DNA of 53,092 nt. Source: Chloroflexota bacterium (GTDB lineage Bacteria; Chloroflexota; Anaerolineae; Caldilineales; Caldilineaceae). A program made the translations under genes and the position numbers. The notes under the pieces are model-generated. The model saw nothing but the letters and a program-made list of their open reading frames with translations, was not told the origin of the DNA and searched no databases. The stretch lies in NCBI GenBank assembly GCA_026389895.1, contig JAPLGZ010000243.1, forward strand, positions 1 through 53,092, written 5' to 3'. Positions 41,640 to 50,695 of the stretch are shown in pieces (positions within the stretch are counted from its first letter, which is position 1; every line of letters starts with the position of its first letter).

Positions 41640-43274
41640 ATGATGAAAATCGAACTCTATGATACAACTCTACGCGACGGCACCCAAGGTGAGGGTATGT
41701 CGCTTAGTTGTGATGATAAATTACGCATCGCCCGCCGCCTGGACGAATTTGGCATGCGCTACATTGAAGGCGGCTGGCCTGGCTCCAACCCTAAAGATAT
41801 GGAATTCTTCGAGCGCGCCCAGACCGAGCTAACGCTAAAACAGGCCAAAATTGCCGCCTTTGGTTCGACCTGTCGCGCTGATATTGACCCCGCCGACGAT
41901 CCCCAAATTCGGCTATTGATCGAAGCCAATACACCCGTGGTGACGATTTTTGGCAAAAGTTGGGATCTGCATGTAACCGAGGTCTTGCGTACAAACCTGG
42001 AAGAAAATCTGCGCATGATTCGTGATTCGGTGCGCTATCTACACAGCCAGGATCGCGAAGTGATCTATGACGCTGAGCACTTTTTTGACGGTTACCGCGC
42101 CAACCCCGAATATGCGCTTTCTACGCTCAAGTCTGCCATCATCGGCGGCGCGACCAGCATTGTGTTGTGCGACACGAACGGCGGTAGCCTGCCCTGGCAG
42201 ATTGGTGAAGCTGTGGATGTTGTGCGCCGCGAGGTGTTAGGGCTTGATGAGCAAAACGACCAACGACCACCTGCGGCCAACATCACCTTGGGCATTCATG
42301 CCCACAACGACAGCGAAACCGGTGTCGCCAATACGTTAGCAGCGGTGCGGCATGGCTGCAATCATGTTCAGGGCACGATCAACGGCTATGGCGAACGTTG
42401 TGGCAACGCCAATTTGATCAGTGTCATTCCCGATTTGCAACTTAAGATGGGCCATGATCTGGTGCCCACGGAGAAACTGGCTTACCTAGCCGAAATTAGC
42501 CGCTATGTCAGCGAACTGGCCAACCTTAACCCCGATTCGCATCAACCATTCGTAGGGGCCAGCGCCTTTGCCCACAAGGGTGGCACCCATGTCAACGCCG
42601 TAGTCAAGCACACGATGAGCTATCAACACATCGATCCTGCGTTGGTCGGAAACGAGACTCGTGTGCTGATCAGTGAATTAAGTGGCAAGGACAACATCGC
42701 CGTTAAGCGCAAGGAGTTTGGGCTCAGTGGGCTCAGCCGCGATGAAGAGCGGACCGTGCTCCAACAGATCAAAGATTTGGAAAATGCTGGCTTTGCCTTT
42801 GAAAGCGCCGAAGCCAGCGTGGAATTGATGTTGCGCCGAGTAAAACAGGGCTATGTCGCGCCATTTGAATTGATCGACTATACCGCTATCGTGGAGCATC
42901 GCGCATTGCGCGGCCTATTTTCTGAGGCAACGGTTAAAGTTAAGGTGGGTGACCGCGTTTTTCACGAAGTGGCCGAAGGGAATGGGCCGGTCAATGCCAT
43001 GGACTTGGCGTTGCGCAAGGCGATCCAGCAGTTCTATCCCCGGCTGCAAACTGTCAACCTGATCGATTACAAGGTGCGCATTTTGGACAGCCACAGCGCG
43101 ACCGGCGCGGTGGTGCGGGTTTTGATCGATAGCACCGATGGTGAACGAAGCTGGAGCACGGTGGGCGCCAATACAAACATCATCGAGGCCAGTTGGATTG
43201 CGCTGGCCGACGCCGTGGAGTATTTTATCCTGACGGACGCCGAAAAACAGCAAACGAACGGCAAAGTCAAGTAA
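41640..43274 (+). CDS. cimA: (R)-citramalate synthase
   Basis: Condenses pyruvate and acetyl-CoA to citramalate, the entry to isoleucine that bypasses threonine deaminase. 544 residues from ATG 41640 (41643 is a second ATG). YDTTLRDGTQGEGMSLS, IEGGWPGSNPKDMEFF, the metal His pair in LGIHAHNDSETGVANTLAA, TINGYGERCGNANL, ASAFAHKGGTHVNAV, and the C-terminal LeuA-type allosteric domain are present. The pattern is that of the CimA type (LeuA-like, about 530 residues), not of LeuA or homocitrate synthase. Its presence beside ilvD and leuBCD, which act in the later steps, supports the call. Confidence 0.92.
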   Translation: MMKIELYDTTLRDGTQGEGMSLSCDDKLRIARRLDEFGMRYIEGGWPGSNPKDMEFFERAQTELTLKQAKIAAFGSTCRADIDPADDPQIRLLIEANTPVVTIFGKSWDLHVTEVLRTNLEENLRMIRDSVRYLHSQDREVIYDAEHFFDGYRANPEYALSTLKSAIIGGATSIVLCDTNGGSLPWQIGEAVDVVRREVLGLDEQNDQRPPAANITLGIHAHNDSETGVANTLAAVRHGCNHVQGTINGYGERCGNANLISVIPDLQLKMGHDLVPTEKLAYLAEISRYVSELANLNPDSHQPFVGASAFAHKGGTHVNAVVKHTMSYQHIDPALVGNETRVLISELSGKDNIAVKRKEFGLSGLSRDEERTVLQQIKDLENAGFAFESAEASVELMLRRVKQGYVAPFELIDYTAIVEHRALRGLFSEATVKVKVGDRVFHEVAEGNGPVNAMDLALRKAIQQFYPRLQTVNLIDYKVRILDSHSATGAVVRVLIDSTDGERSWSTVGANTNIIEASWIALADAVEYFILTDAEKQQTNGKVK

Positions 43275-43305
43275 TTGGAAAACAGGGCTCCCCGGCCTTA
43301 CATTC

Positions 43306-43432
43306 AATCGTTACACAGAGATCACGGAGGAGGCACAGAGAAACACAGAGAAAGACCAACTTTTGTATGGCTATTTCTCTGTGTCCCCTTGTAAGCGTTT
43401 TTCTGTGCTTTCTGTGTAACCGTTTTCATAGT
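43306..43432. repeat. CACAGAG-type palindromic repeat between cimA and ilvD
   Basis: Four copies of CACAGAG-like words on the left (GTTACACAGAGATCACGGAG, CACAGAGAAACACAGAGAAAG) face their complements on the right (TTTCTCTGTGTCCCC, TTTTCTGTGCTTTCTGTGTAACC). Similar CACAGAG elements are known as dispersed repeats in other bacterial genomes. Confidence 0.7.
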
Positions 43433-43465
43433 AGCATCACAAAATAACAGATAGGAGAAATTTCG

Positions 43466-45160
43466 ATGGCAGTGCAAACATTGAACGGTCAACTGAACAA
43501 GTATAGCAGTCAGTTGACCCAAAAACGCTCCCAAGTCGGCTCGCAAGCCATGCTCTACGGCGTGGGCTTGACCGACGAAGATATGCAAAAGCCGCTCGTT
43601 GGGATTGCCAGCATGGGGTGGGAAGGCAATACCTGTAACATGCATTTGAACGATTTGGCCAAAGAAGTGAAAAAGGGCATGTTGGATGCTGGTTTGGTTG
43701 GTCTAATTTTCCACACCATTGGCGTCAGTGATGGCATCTCGATGGGCTCATCGGGTATGAAATATTCGCTGCAATCGCGCGATCTGATCGCCGATTCGAT
43801 TGAAACCGTGGTCGGCGCCCACTTCTACGATGCCTGTGTGCCGATCCCAGGCTGCGACAAAAATATGCCCGGCACGTTGATGGCGGCGGCTCGTCTGAAT
43901 CGGCCTACAATCATCGTCTATGGAGGCACGATTCGCCCCGGTCATCTGGGCGATCAGAAGCTTGATATCGTGTCAGCTTTCGAAGCCTATGGCAAATGGT
44001 TGTCCAAAGAGATCGATGAAGACCAGTTACGCGCTGTGTTGAAGAATGCCTGCCCTGGGGCCGGTGCTTGCGGTGGCATGTATACCGCCAATACGATGTC
44101 GTCTGTGATCGAATCGTTGGGCATGAGCCTGCCCTACAGCTCTTCGATCCCCGCCACCAGCCCCGACAAAACCACAGAATGTCATCAAGTGGGCAAAGCG
44201 ATGCTCAATATCTTGCAAAAAGATATCAAGCCGCTGGATGTGATGACGCTCAAGGCGTTTGAGAATGCGATTACCGTGGCCGTTGCGCTGGGTGGCTCGA
44301 CCAACGTCGTGTTGCATCTGCTCGCGGTCGCTCACGCCGCGGATATCCCACTGACGATTGACGATTTTCAAGCGATTTCTAATCGGACGCCCTTGCTGGC
44401 CGATCTGAAGCCCAGTGGCAAATATGTGATGGAAGAACTCTATGACGTGGGCGGCGTGCCAGCCGTGCAGAAGCTATTGCTGCGCGAGGGTCTGTTGCAC
44501 GGCGACTGCTTGACTGTCACCGGTAAAACCCTGGCGGAAAATATCGCAGAGTTGCCGGATTTAAAGGAGGGACAGAAGATTATCTCGCCACTTTCCAACC
44601 CATTGAAGAAGACCGGCCACTTGCAAATCCTCTACGGCAACTTGGCTTCGTCGGGTTCGGTGGCCAAGATCACCGGCAAAGAAGGCGTCCGTTTCTCTGG
44701 TCCAGCCAAAGTCTTTGATTCCGAGGAATTGACGTTGGAAGCGATCCAAACCGGCAAAGTGACGCACGGCGACGTGGTTGTCATCCGCTATGAAGGACCC
44801 AAAGGTGGCCCGGGTATGCGCGAAATGTTGCTGATCACTGGCGCGCTGATGGGGGCTGGTCTGGGCAAGAGTGTGGCGCTGATCACCGATGGTCGCTTCT
44901 CTGGCGGCACTCATGGCTTTGTCGTTGGCCACATCACACCCGAAGCGCAAACGGGCGGTGGCATTGCGTTGGTGCAAGATGGTGACACGATCACAATTGA
45001 CGTTGAGCACAACACGATCAATATGGAAATTCCGGACGAAGAACTAGCCAGCCGCAAGGCTCGTTGGACCGCGCCCCCCTATAAGGTGAGCAAGGGAACA
45101 TTGTATAAATACATCAAGACCGTTTCATCGGCTTCTGAAGGCTGTGTGACAGACGCCTAA
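43466..45160 (+). CDS. ilvD: Dihydroxy-acid dehydratase
   Basis: Fe-S dehydratase shared by valine, leucine and isoleucine synthesis. 564 residues. Cluster cysteines in [26 protein letters not shown] and [18 protein letters not shown]; substrate loops [16 protein letters not shown] and [19 protein letters not shown] follow. ATG behind GGAGA. Last gene of the supercluster. Confidence 0.97.
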   Translation: MAVQTLNGQLNKYSSQLTQKRSQVGSQAMLYGVGLTDEDMQKPLVGIASMGWEGNTCNMHLNDLAKEVKKGMLDAGLVGLIFHTIGVSDGISMGSSGMKYSLQSRDLIADSIETVVGAHFYDACVPIPGCDKNMPGTLMAAARLNRPTIIVYGGTIRPGHLGDQKLDIVSAFEAYGKWLSKEIDEDQLRAVLKNACPGAGACGGMYTANTMSSVIESLGMSLPYSSSIPATSPDKTTECHQVGKAMLNILQKDIKPLDVMTLKAFENAITVAVALGGSTNVVLHLLAVAHAADIPLTIDDFQAISNRTPLLADLKPSGKYVMEELYDVGGVPAVQKLLLREGLLHGDCLTVTGKTLAENIAELPDLKEGQKIISPLSNPLKKTGHLQILYGNLASSGSVAKITGKEGVRFSGPAKVFDSEELTLEAIQTGKVTHGDVVVIRYEGPKGGPGMREMLLITGALMGAGLGKSVALITDGRFSGGTHGFVVGHITPEAQTGGGIALVQDGDTITIDVEHNTINMEIPDEELASRKARWTAPPYKVSKGTLYKYIKTVSSASEGCVTDA

Positions 45161-45188
45161 TCATCGTCTAAGAATACGATCGAGAAGA

Positions 45189-45226
45189 TTGGAGATTAGA
45201 GATTGAGGAGAATCTCTAATCTCCAA
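45189..45226. repeat. 16-bp palindrome after ilvD
   Basis: TTGGAGATTAGAGATT and AATCTCTAATCTCCAA are exact complements around GAGGAG. The arms are themselves built of GAGATTA words, as in the other gap repeats. Confidence 0.7.
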
Positions 45227-45266
45227 GTTGTTTCTAGACAATGCCTTCGGCTAAGTCGACATTAGA

Positions 45267-45310
45267 AAATCGCCAGGCAACAGTTTGTGTTTATCGTTGC
45301 CTGGCGATTT
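45267..45310. terminator. Bidirectional terminator between ilvD and the tautomerase gene
   Basis: AAATCGCCAGGCAAC (45267-45281) and GTTGCCTGGCGATTT (45296-45310) make a 15-bp stem with A/T runs at both bases, so T follows on either strand. The right arm touches the minus-strand stop codon at 45311. Confidence 0.8.
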
Positions 45311-45712
45311 TTATCTGCCTGCCAACCTTTCGGTCAGAGGCACGCCACCCACACTCCAGTCGGTGGCGGGAATGTCGAAGATGATGACGCGTATATCGCC
45401 GAGTGGTTCTTCCAGATGACGATGCGCTGCTTCGGTCAATTGCTGCATCAACTTTGTCTTTTGCTCCACCGTACGCCCAACTAACATGGTGATCTTCAGA
45501 AAGATCATTCCCCGATCCCCGCTGACGTAGGACGTAGGCACCAACCCCGGCAGGCAGGCATCCCATTGCAACTGATAGAAAAATAAGCGGAGACGACCGT
45601 CGGGTGTGTTTAATACATGGCTGAAGATATCAATCGCTTCCAGCGCAAAGGCCCGTTTTTGGCTTAGCGTCAGCGGCATTGGCGAGGCTTGCGTTACTTC
45701 TAACATTGGCAT
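45311..45712 (-). CDS. Tautomerase-superfamily protein
   Basis: 133 residues. MPMLEV places the N-terminal Pro that acts as base once Met is removed; the segment ending DWSVGGVPL fits the 4-oxalocrotonate tautomerase fold. It is about twice a 4-OT unit (62-70 residues), as in cis-CaaD or malonate semialdehyde decarboxylase, so both halves of the double fold lie in one chain. Substrate unknown. Confidence 0.8.
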   Translation of the reverse strand: MPMLEVTQASPMPLTLSQKRAFALEAIDIFSHVLNTPDGRLRLFFYQLQWDACLPGLVPTSYVSGDRGMIFLKITMLVGRTVEQKTKLMQQLTEAAHRHLEEPLGDIRVIIFDIPATDWSVGGVPLTERLAGR

Positions 45713-45832
45713 AGTGGCTTCTCCCCATCTTGATGGACTGCATCGTTAACCACGAACAGAAATGAGTGAGCAAAGTTGCTCGTTCTTGTGATTGTCTTTT
45801 GCCCCGATATAGCAGGCCACGATCCATAAAAT

Positions 45833-46474
45833 TCACGTTCGAGTGATGGGATCTCTCTTCTGATGAAGAATGCTCGCATAGATTGCTGCCGCTTGGTTGC
45901 TAGGGTTTGTGGTTGCCTGTGCGGCAGCATCCGCTGTGATTGCGTAGATCTTTTGTGGCGAATTGATGATTTTATTGCGCATCCATTCTTGTGCAAGCGC
46001 AGGGTTGCTAAATAAAAAGCCATCCACGACTTGCAGCCCCCAGCGTTGGATTGGGCGATACGGCGCTGACCAAGGTCGTTCTCCTTGATGTTGGACAATC
46101 AAGGGGCAAACCGGTGGTAGGAGCGAGCGCAAGTAGCGAATTTGCAGCGGGAAGCGCAGACCATTCACCTGGACAAGGATTGCATGTTCTACCTGAACAT
46201 GGGCCGCACAGAGGACACGGGCACTCCAGTGAATCTGGCGGGGAATCTGCCAGGCCAGTAACTTGTCTGCGAACGTGTCGCGCACCAGATGATAGGTAAC
46301 CTGGTTGCGTTTTATGACAGCATCCTGCAAAAACCGTTGAAATACCGTGACTTCAACATCTGCCTTCTGCAAATCCTCGCCCCAGCGTGTCAAGTCATCA
46401 GCCTGATCGAGCCAATCGTTGGCAATGGCAGAAGCGGCATTATAATCATAGTTGATGATGAGCAGATGAAGCAT
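45833..46474 (-). CDS. Truncated glycosyltransferase-like protein (N-terminal half)
   Basis: 213 residues from ATG 46474 (MLHLLIINYDYN); an open frame extends further upstream to 46618 without family look. VNGLRFPLQIRYLRSLLP, LIVQHQGERPW and VVDGFLFSNPALAQEW are typical of the N-terminal domain of a GT4-type glycosyltransferase. The C-terminal domain with the nucleotide-sugar site is absent: after KIYAIT the sequence becomes low-complexity and stops. It is probably a decayed or shortened gene. Confidence 0.6.
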   Translation of the reverse strand: MLHLLIINYDYNAASAIANDWLDQADDLTRWGEDLQKADVEVTVFQRFLQDAVIKRNQVTYHLVRDTFADKLLAWQIPRQIHWSARVLCAAHVQVEHAILVQVNGLRFPLQIRYLRSLLPPVCPLIVQHQGERPWSAPYRPIQRWGLQVVDGFLFSNPALAQEWMRNKIINSPQKIYAITADAAAQATTNPSNQAAAIYASILHQKRDPITRT

Positions 46475-46647
46475 GTAATCCACGCAGCTTTGATGCTGGA
46501 CAACTTTGTATTTTGGCCAGGGGCCGGATGCTAGCTTTCCAACGCCGATGCGTCTGATCGCGAAAATAGTGGTGGGCTGGTGGGGCGGCGCAGATTGTGA
46601 CATCAGCAGGCGCCACAATCTGCGCCACTATGTCCTGTGTGCTCCTA

Positions 46648-47085
46648 TTATTTTCGTTCGACATATTCCTTAAAGGCGCGCAAATTTTGTTCCAGACGTC
46701 TTTGAATGCTGCCTTGGGCTAGATAATTTGTAAAAACGGCCAGCCCATGCCCTGTATAGCGCAACTGCATCGTACAACCACCTAGCGTATCTGTAAAATG
46801 CGCACTCTGAACCATCGGCAAACTGCTCTCACTCTCCCAGACCGTTGTGTCACTAGGAACAACCATGCGAATAATCGCCGCGGTTGAGGTTGTGCCGAAG
46901 CGATTTTGTTGACGCCATTGAAAACGCGCCCCCTCTTGCCATGAATTGCCCGTGAGCCAATCGGCTGTTAGGATCGCTGCGTTCCAACGTGGCCAATCGC
47001 TGATCTGAATAAACTTTTGCCAAGCCGTGCCACGCGCTACATGGATGTAGATGTCTGCTGAGCTGGTATGAGTAGGCGTAATCAT
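46648..47085 (-). CDS. SRPBCC-family protein
   Basis: 145 residues. The START/Bet-v1-like fold is visible in IYIHVARGTAWQKFIQISDWPRWNAAI, in the middle strands and in the long C-terminal helix (SIQRRLEQNLRAFKEYVERK; quoted in part). This group binds hydrophobic ligands; its ligand is unknown. ATG overlaps the stop of the hexosaminidase gene in an ATGA, so the two are coupled. Confidence 0.82.
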   Translation of the reverse strand: MITPTHTSSADIYIHVARGTAWQKFIQISDWPRWNAAILTADWLTGNSWQEGARFQWRQQNRFGTTSTAAIIRMVVPSDTTVWESESSLPMVQSAHFTDTLGGCTMQLRYTGHGLAVFTNYLAQGSIQRRLEQNLRAFKEYVERK

Positions 47086-48299
47086 GCATCCTTGGCTGTT
47101 TCTGGCAATCGTCCTTTCAAACGCATAATGCGCTGGTACGATTGGTTGATTCTTTCCTCGCTGATCGCACCCTTATCCACCAATTCACGAATGATCTTTG
47201 TGGCGCGCGTCGCGGCTGTCTCCTGATAATTGATCGTATTGGCGATCGAAATCATGTCGATGCCGGCGGTGATGGCCAATTGAATGGCCGTGGCAAAGTC
47301 ATAATATTTGGAGATCGCCCGCATTTGAATATCGTCAGAAATGATCACACCGCCATACCCCAATCGTTCGCGTAGAATGCCGGTGACAATCGCCGATGAT
47401 AAGGTGGCCGGCAACTTATCATCTAGCTTGCCGTTGAAGATATGGGCGGTCATGATCACGTCACTCTCGCCGGCTTTGATCAGGTCGATGTAGGGCTGTA
47501 GCTCACTATCTTGCCAGGTGTCTGTGACATCGACAAAGCCCAGATGCGTATCATTGCGACTGCTGCCATGCCCAGGAAAATGTTTGAGTGTACAGAAGGC
47601 GTTGTATTTATGGTGGGCCTGAATAAATGTGCTGGCTTGGCTTGTCACAATCGCTGGATCGGCCGAGAAGCTACGCCCAAGCGCCCCAATCACTGGATTG
47701 CGCGGGTTGATATTCAGATCAACCACTGGGGCTAAGTTCAAGTTGATGCCAGCCTTTGTCAGCGCTTGCGCAAAAAGTTCGGCCTCGGCGGTCGTGGTGG
47801 CCAGATCATTCTGTTCCCCTAGCGCTTGGGCCGAATAATTGGTCGTAATCCCAAAGCGCTGCCCCAAACGGATCACCTGTCCGCCTTCTTGATCCACAGC
47901 CACCAATAGTGGAATCGAGGATGCCTTTTGCAAAGTGCTCGTCATGGCTAACACTTGGGCTGGCGATTGAACATTCTCGCCAAAGAGCACGATGCCGCCA
48001 ACGTGATGATCTTTAATTTCACTCATGATGCGGCTATTGTCGTTGATCACCTGGCCGCGAAAGCCGATCAATAACATCTGCCCAATCTTGACCTCAAGCG
48101 GTGGCTCTGGGATTGGTAGGCTAGAATGTAATAGGTGCAAGGGTGGCTTGCTGTAGGCTGGTAGAAATTCTCCCGAAAAGACTAATTTGGACGAGAGGCC
48201 CAAAGACGTGCTGGCGGGCGCGCAGGCGGTGAGCGATGATAGAATACCAAGTTGACTGGCGCGAAGCAAGAATTTTCTGCGTGACAATCGTGCATACAC
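47082..48299 (-). CDS. Beta-N-acetylhexosaminidase-like GH3 lipoprotein with Tat signal
   Basis: 405 residues from GTG 48299 (TTG at 48317 is the alternative; neither has a perfect ribosome site). The N-terminus has the twin-arginine motif SRRKFL followed by a lipobox ending SSLTAC, so it is probably exported folded and lipid-anchored. The GH3 catalytic domain follows: VAVDQEGGQVIRLGQRFG, the NagZ motif LKHFPGHGSSRNDTHLGF and MTAHIF, with the nucleophile in IISDDIQMRAI. It would trim N-acetylglucosamine from cell-wall fragments or other glycans outside the cell. Cytoplasmic NagZ lacks such a signal. Confidence 0.88.
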   Translation of the reverse strand: MYARLSRRKFLLRASQLGILSSLTACAPASTSLGLSSKLVFSGEFLPAYSKPPLHLLHSSLPIPEPPLEVKIGQMLLIGFRGQVINDNSRIMSEIKDHHVGGIVLFGENVQSPAQVLAMTSTLQKASSIPLLVAVDQEGGQVIRLGQRFGITTNYSAQALGEQNDLATTTAEAELFAQALTKAGINLNLAPVVDLNINPRNPVIGALGRSFSADPAIVTSQASTFIQAHHKYNAFCTLKHFPGHGSSRNDTHLGFVDVTDTWQDSELQPYIDLIKAGESDVIMTAHIFNGKLDDKLPATLSSAIVTGILRERLGYGGVIISDDIQMRAISKYYDFATAIQLAITAGIDMISIANTINYQETAATRATKIIRELVDKGAISEERINQSYQRIMRLKGRLPETAKDA

Positions 48300-48541
48300 A
48301 GTTCGGATAATCTCCAAAATAAGGTAGTGGATAAAAACGGCATTGGCACAAAATGACGAATAAGTAAGGTTGACCCAATGCTGATGACGCGCAGCATCGC
48401 ATAAAGCAAACTGAGCAGAATCCTATCAGTAGGTTTGGACAGCATAGAAGTAAATTTAAACATGTTAGGAAACTTTTAACGCTGAAAAAGTATTAAGCCA
48501 AGTATACATCGAATTAAGCAAAATTGAAATAGACTAATGAG

Positions 48542-48570
48542 TTGCAAAATACAAAGATTGATGGTATAAT
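48542..48570 (+). promoter_or_regulatory. Promoter of the SRAP gene
   Basis: TTGCAA (48542-48547), 17-base spacer, TATAAT (48565-48570). The transcript start is expected about 6-7 bases after the -10, that is at the ATG (48577). There is no ribosome site, so a leaderless mRNA is likely. Confidence 0.7.
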
Positions 48571-48576
48571 TAGCTT

Positions 48577-49278
48577 ATGTGCGGACGATTCACCTTAACC
48601 GCGTCGGCCCCTGAACTGGCGCAACAATTTGATTTACCAGCAGAACCCCTGGTGGTTCCTCGCTATAATATTGCTCCGACCCAGCCGGTTGGCATTGTTC
48701 GTGCGCAAACAACACGAACGTCATCGCCAACTATTAGTCGAGAATGGGCTTTGACCTTATGGGGCCTAATTCCGTCCTGGGCAAAAGACCCTGGGATCGC
48801 CAATAGTTTGATCAATGCTCGTTCTGAAACCGTTACTGAGAAGCCAGCTTTTCGCGCCGCCTTTAAACGTCGTCGTTGTCTGGTGCCGGCCACGGGTTTC
48901 TATGAATGGCAACGCCAAGAAAAGCGTAAGCAACCCTATTACATTACAGTCGGCGAAGGCGGCATTTTTGCCATTGCTGGTCTGTGGGAAACCTGGCATG
49001 GCCCCGATGGTTCTGAAATAGAGACCTGCACTCTCCTGACCACCGAGGCCAACGCGTTGATGGAGCCACTGCATACGCGGATGCCAGTGATTATTGCACC
49101 GGAAGATTATGCGGAATGGCTGGGGAATGGTGCAGATGCTACGCCGCAAGCGCTTGATCAGTTACGCCATCTTCTGCGTCCCTATTCTGCCAAAGAAATG
49201 GCCGCCATGCCAGTTAACAGCTATGTGAGCAATGCTCGCAATGAAGGCGCTCAATGTATTGAGCCGCTGATCAGCTAA
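48577..49278 (+). CDS. SOS response-associated peptidase family protein (YedK/HMCES)
   Basis: 233 residues. Cys2 (MCGRFTLTA) forms a DNA-protein crosslink with abasic sites in single-stranded DNA in studied relatives. Also seen are RYNIAPTQ, LINARSETV, RRRCLVPATGFYEWQR with the conserved Glu, and LHTRMPVII with the His. Function is lesion protection, inferred from the family. Isolated between a minus-strand hexosaminidase gene and a small minus-strand gene. Confidence 0.93.
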   Translation: MCGRFTLTASAPELAQQFDLPAEPLVVPRYNIAPTQPVGIVRAQTTRTSSPTISREWALTLWGLIPSWAKDPGIANSLINARSETVTEKPAFRAAFKRRRCLVPATGFYEWQRQEKRKQPYYITVGEGGIFAIAGLWETWHGPDGSEIETCTLLTTEANALMEPLHTRMPVIIAPEDYAEWLGNGADATPQALDQLRHLLRPYSAKEMAAMPVNSYVSNARNEGAQCIEPLIS

Positions 49279-49364
49279 CAACGCGTATTGCTCGTTGATT
49301 TGTCTTTTGGCGTCGGCTTGATCATCTCCTTATAATTACCAAATTGATTTCATTGCCAAATTGA

Positions 49365-49655
49365 TTAATTGTCAAGCAACGCCTGGGCGATCTCTGCCCA
49401 CTCTTTTTCTAATGGCTGCTGCGAAACTTGTTGATTGGCACGCCGATACCAGTAGGCGGCATTGGCTTCATCTCCTTCTTCCCGATGTAAATAGGCATGC
49501 ACCCACGATCCTACGGCATCTTCCTGGGCCTGGGCGAGTACATGGGCCGCTTTCCAATCACCTTTGCCCATTTGCCATAATGCTTGCAACGCATTGCTGA
49601 GCCCCGCCGGTGGTGTCGCCTGGGCTAGCGACGCTTTAAATTGTTCAAAGTTCAT
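49365..49655 (-). CDS. Small conserved hypothetical protein
   Basis: 96 residues, all-helical in look, with the pattern LQALWQMGKGDWKAAHVLAQ and WVHAYLHREEGDEANAAYWY. Short proteins of this pattern occur in other phyla without assigned function. Start ATG behind a GGAG-type site (AAGAGGAG). Confidence 0.75.
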   Translation of the reverse strand: MNFEQFKASLAQATPPAGLSNALQALWQMGKGDWKAAHVLAQAQEDAVGSWVHAYLHREEGDEANAAYWYRRANQQVSQQPLEKEWAEIAQALLDN

Positions 49656-49778
49656 GTTGACTCCTCTTTTGTCTGGTACACTTAATCAGTTTACGAAGTG
49701 CCAAAGTCTAACTAAAGGGATTAGGATCTCTGCAATTTTAGGATAAGCTGACGTTTTCTGAAAACAATCTCAGCAAAA

Positions 49779-49985
49779 TTATGGCGTAGGCGTAGTCTTT
49801 GCCGGAATAGTCGGGGTACTCATCATCGCTGTCAGCGTCATCTGGATATTGGCCGTCTCTCGGACCGTGGCTTTATCAACCGTCATGACGAAGCGCAGCG
49901 ATAGCAATAGGAAGCCGAGTAATAAAAGGGCGAATAGCGCAACACGCCAGTCGCGTTTTGGTGCGGGTTGTTGAGGTTGCAACAT
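49779..49985 (-). CDS. Small single-pass membrane protein
   Basis: 68 residues with one hydrophobic segment (VALFALLLLGFLLLSLRFVM) after a Pro/Gln-rich start, then an outer tail rich in Thr and Pro (MSTPTIPAKTTPTP). A strong AAGGAG lies 7 bases before the ATG. Function unknown. Confidence 0.72.
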   Translation of the reverse strand: MLQPQQPAPKRDWRVALFALLLLGFLLLSLRFVMTVDKATVRETANIQMTLTAMMSTPTIPAKTTPTP

Positions 49986-50182
49986 GCCTTACTCCTTGCT
50001 CGCGAGCGCATAACGGGGGTAACGTTCATCGCTAACATTGTACTTTAATCATTTCGCATTGCCCAAAAAAGCGTAGAGCGACACTTTCATTTTATTTCGC
50101 CATCCGGTTCCTTATTGACCCAGTACGTCCGCCATCATATGATGCCTGTGGTGGTTATCACTTATACGGAGATCAATCCATT

Positions 50183-50425
50183 ATGTTCAAACGAGAATTA
50201 CCTGTCGAAAATAAATTACCATCGTCTTCGATTGCAAGATCAGTCACTTTTAGGACGATTAACTACGATGATGTCCAAGGCGCTTATGTCTGGGCCGAGA
50301 ATCGTGCGGGCGTGTGGGAACCGATTGCCAAAGCCACCATGCCATTTGTTGTCGGCGCTGCCATGGAAATTCGTGATGCGGTATTATATCTGAGTGGCGA
50401 AAAAGTTGAATGGGATCCTAACTGA
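50183..50425 (+). CDS. Small hypothetical protein
   Basis: 80 residues, start at ATG with GGAG 10 bases upstream. The chain looks like a small beta-rich domain (VTFRTINYDDVQGAYVW). No family recognised. An overlapping 92-codon frame from 50115 looks unlike protein and is left out. Confidence 0.55.
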   Translation: MFKRELPVENKLPSSSIARSVTFRTINYDDVQGAYVWAENRAGVWEPIAKATMPFVVGAAMEIRDAVLYLSGEKVEWDPN

Positions 50426-50619
50426 TCTAAACTTGGACAGTATTTGGGGGACAGAAACTTATATGAAGCGTTAATACGCCAACATACGCACCTGCTACTG
50501 TCGGAGAGAATGGCTATACCCGGAGTGACGGCAAGGCAAAAAGTGTTTAGCGGTGATTACACACAACAAACCTTCAACTCAGCCTGAGGATAGAATTCTC
50601 AAGGAATGATCTCCTTTAC

Positions 50620-50664
50620 GATAGCATGAGACCACCCGCAAACTGCGGGTGGTCTCATGCTATC
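50620..50664. terminator. 21-bp perfect hairpin between convergent genes
   Basis: GATAGCATGAGACCACCCGCA (50620-50640) and its complement (50644-50664) are joined by AAC. It lies between the small plus-strand gene and the minus-strand arylsulfotransferase-like gene. No T run follows, as with other long hairpins here. Confidence 0.6.
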
Positions 50665-50695
50665 GATTGCCATGATTGACCGAGCTTGTAGTCGG

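Noticed and set aside
43306-43432. CRISPR-like array in the CACAGAG repeats
   Set aside because: The repeats are short, uneven and face each other as a palindrome; no equal spacers and no cas genes.
50115-50393. 92-codon frame overlapping the small gene at 50183
   Set aside because: Composition rich in Met, His and Arg; the other frame has a better start site and looks like protein.
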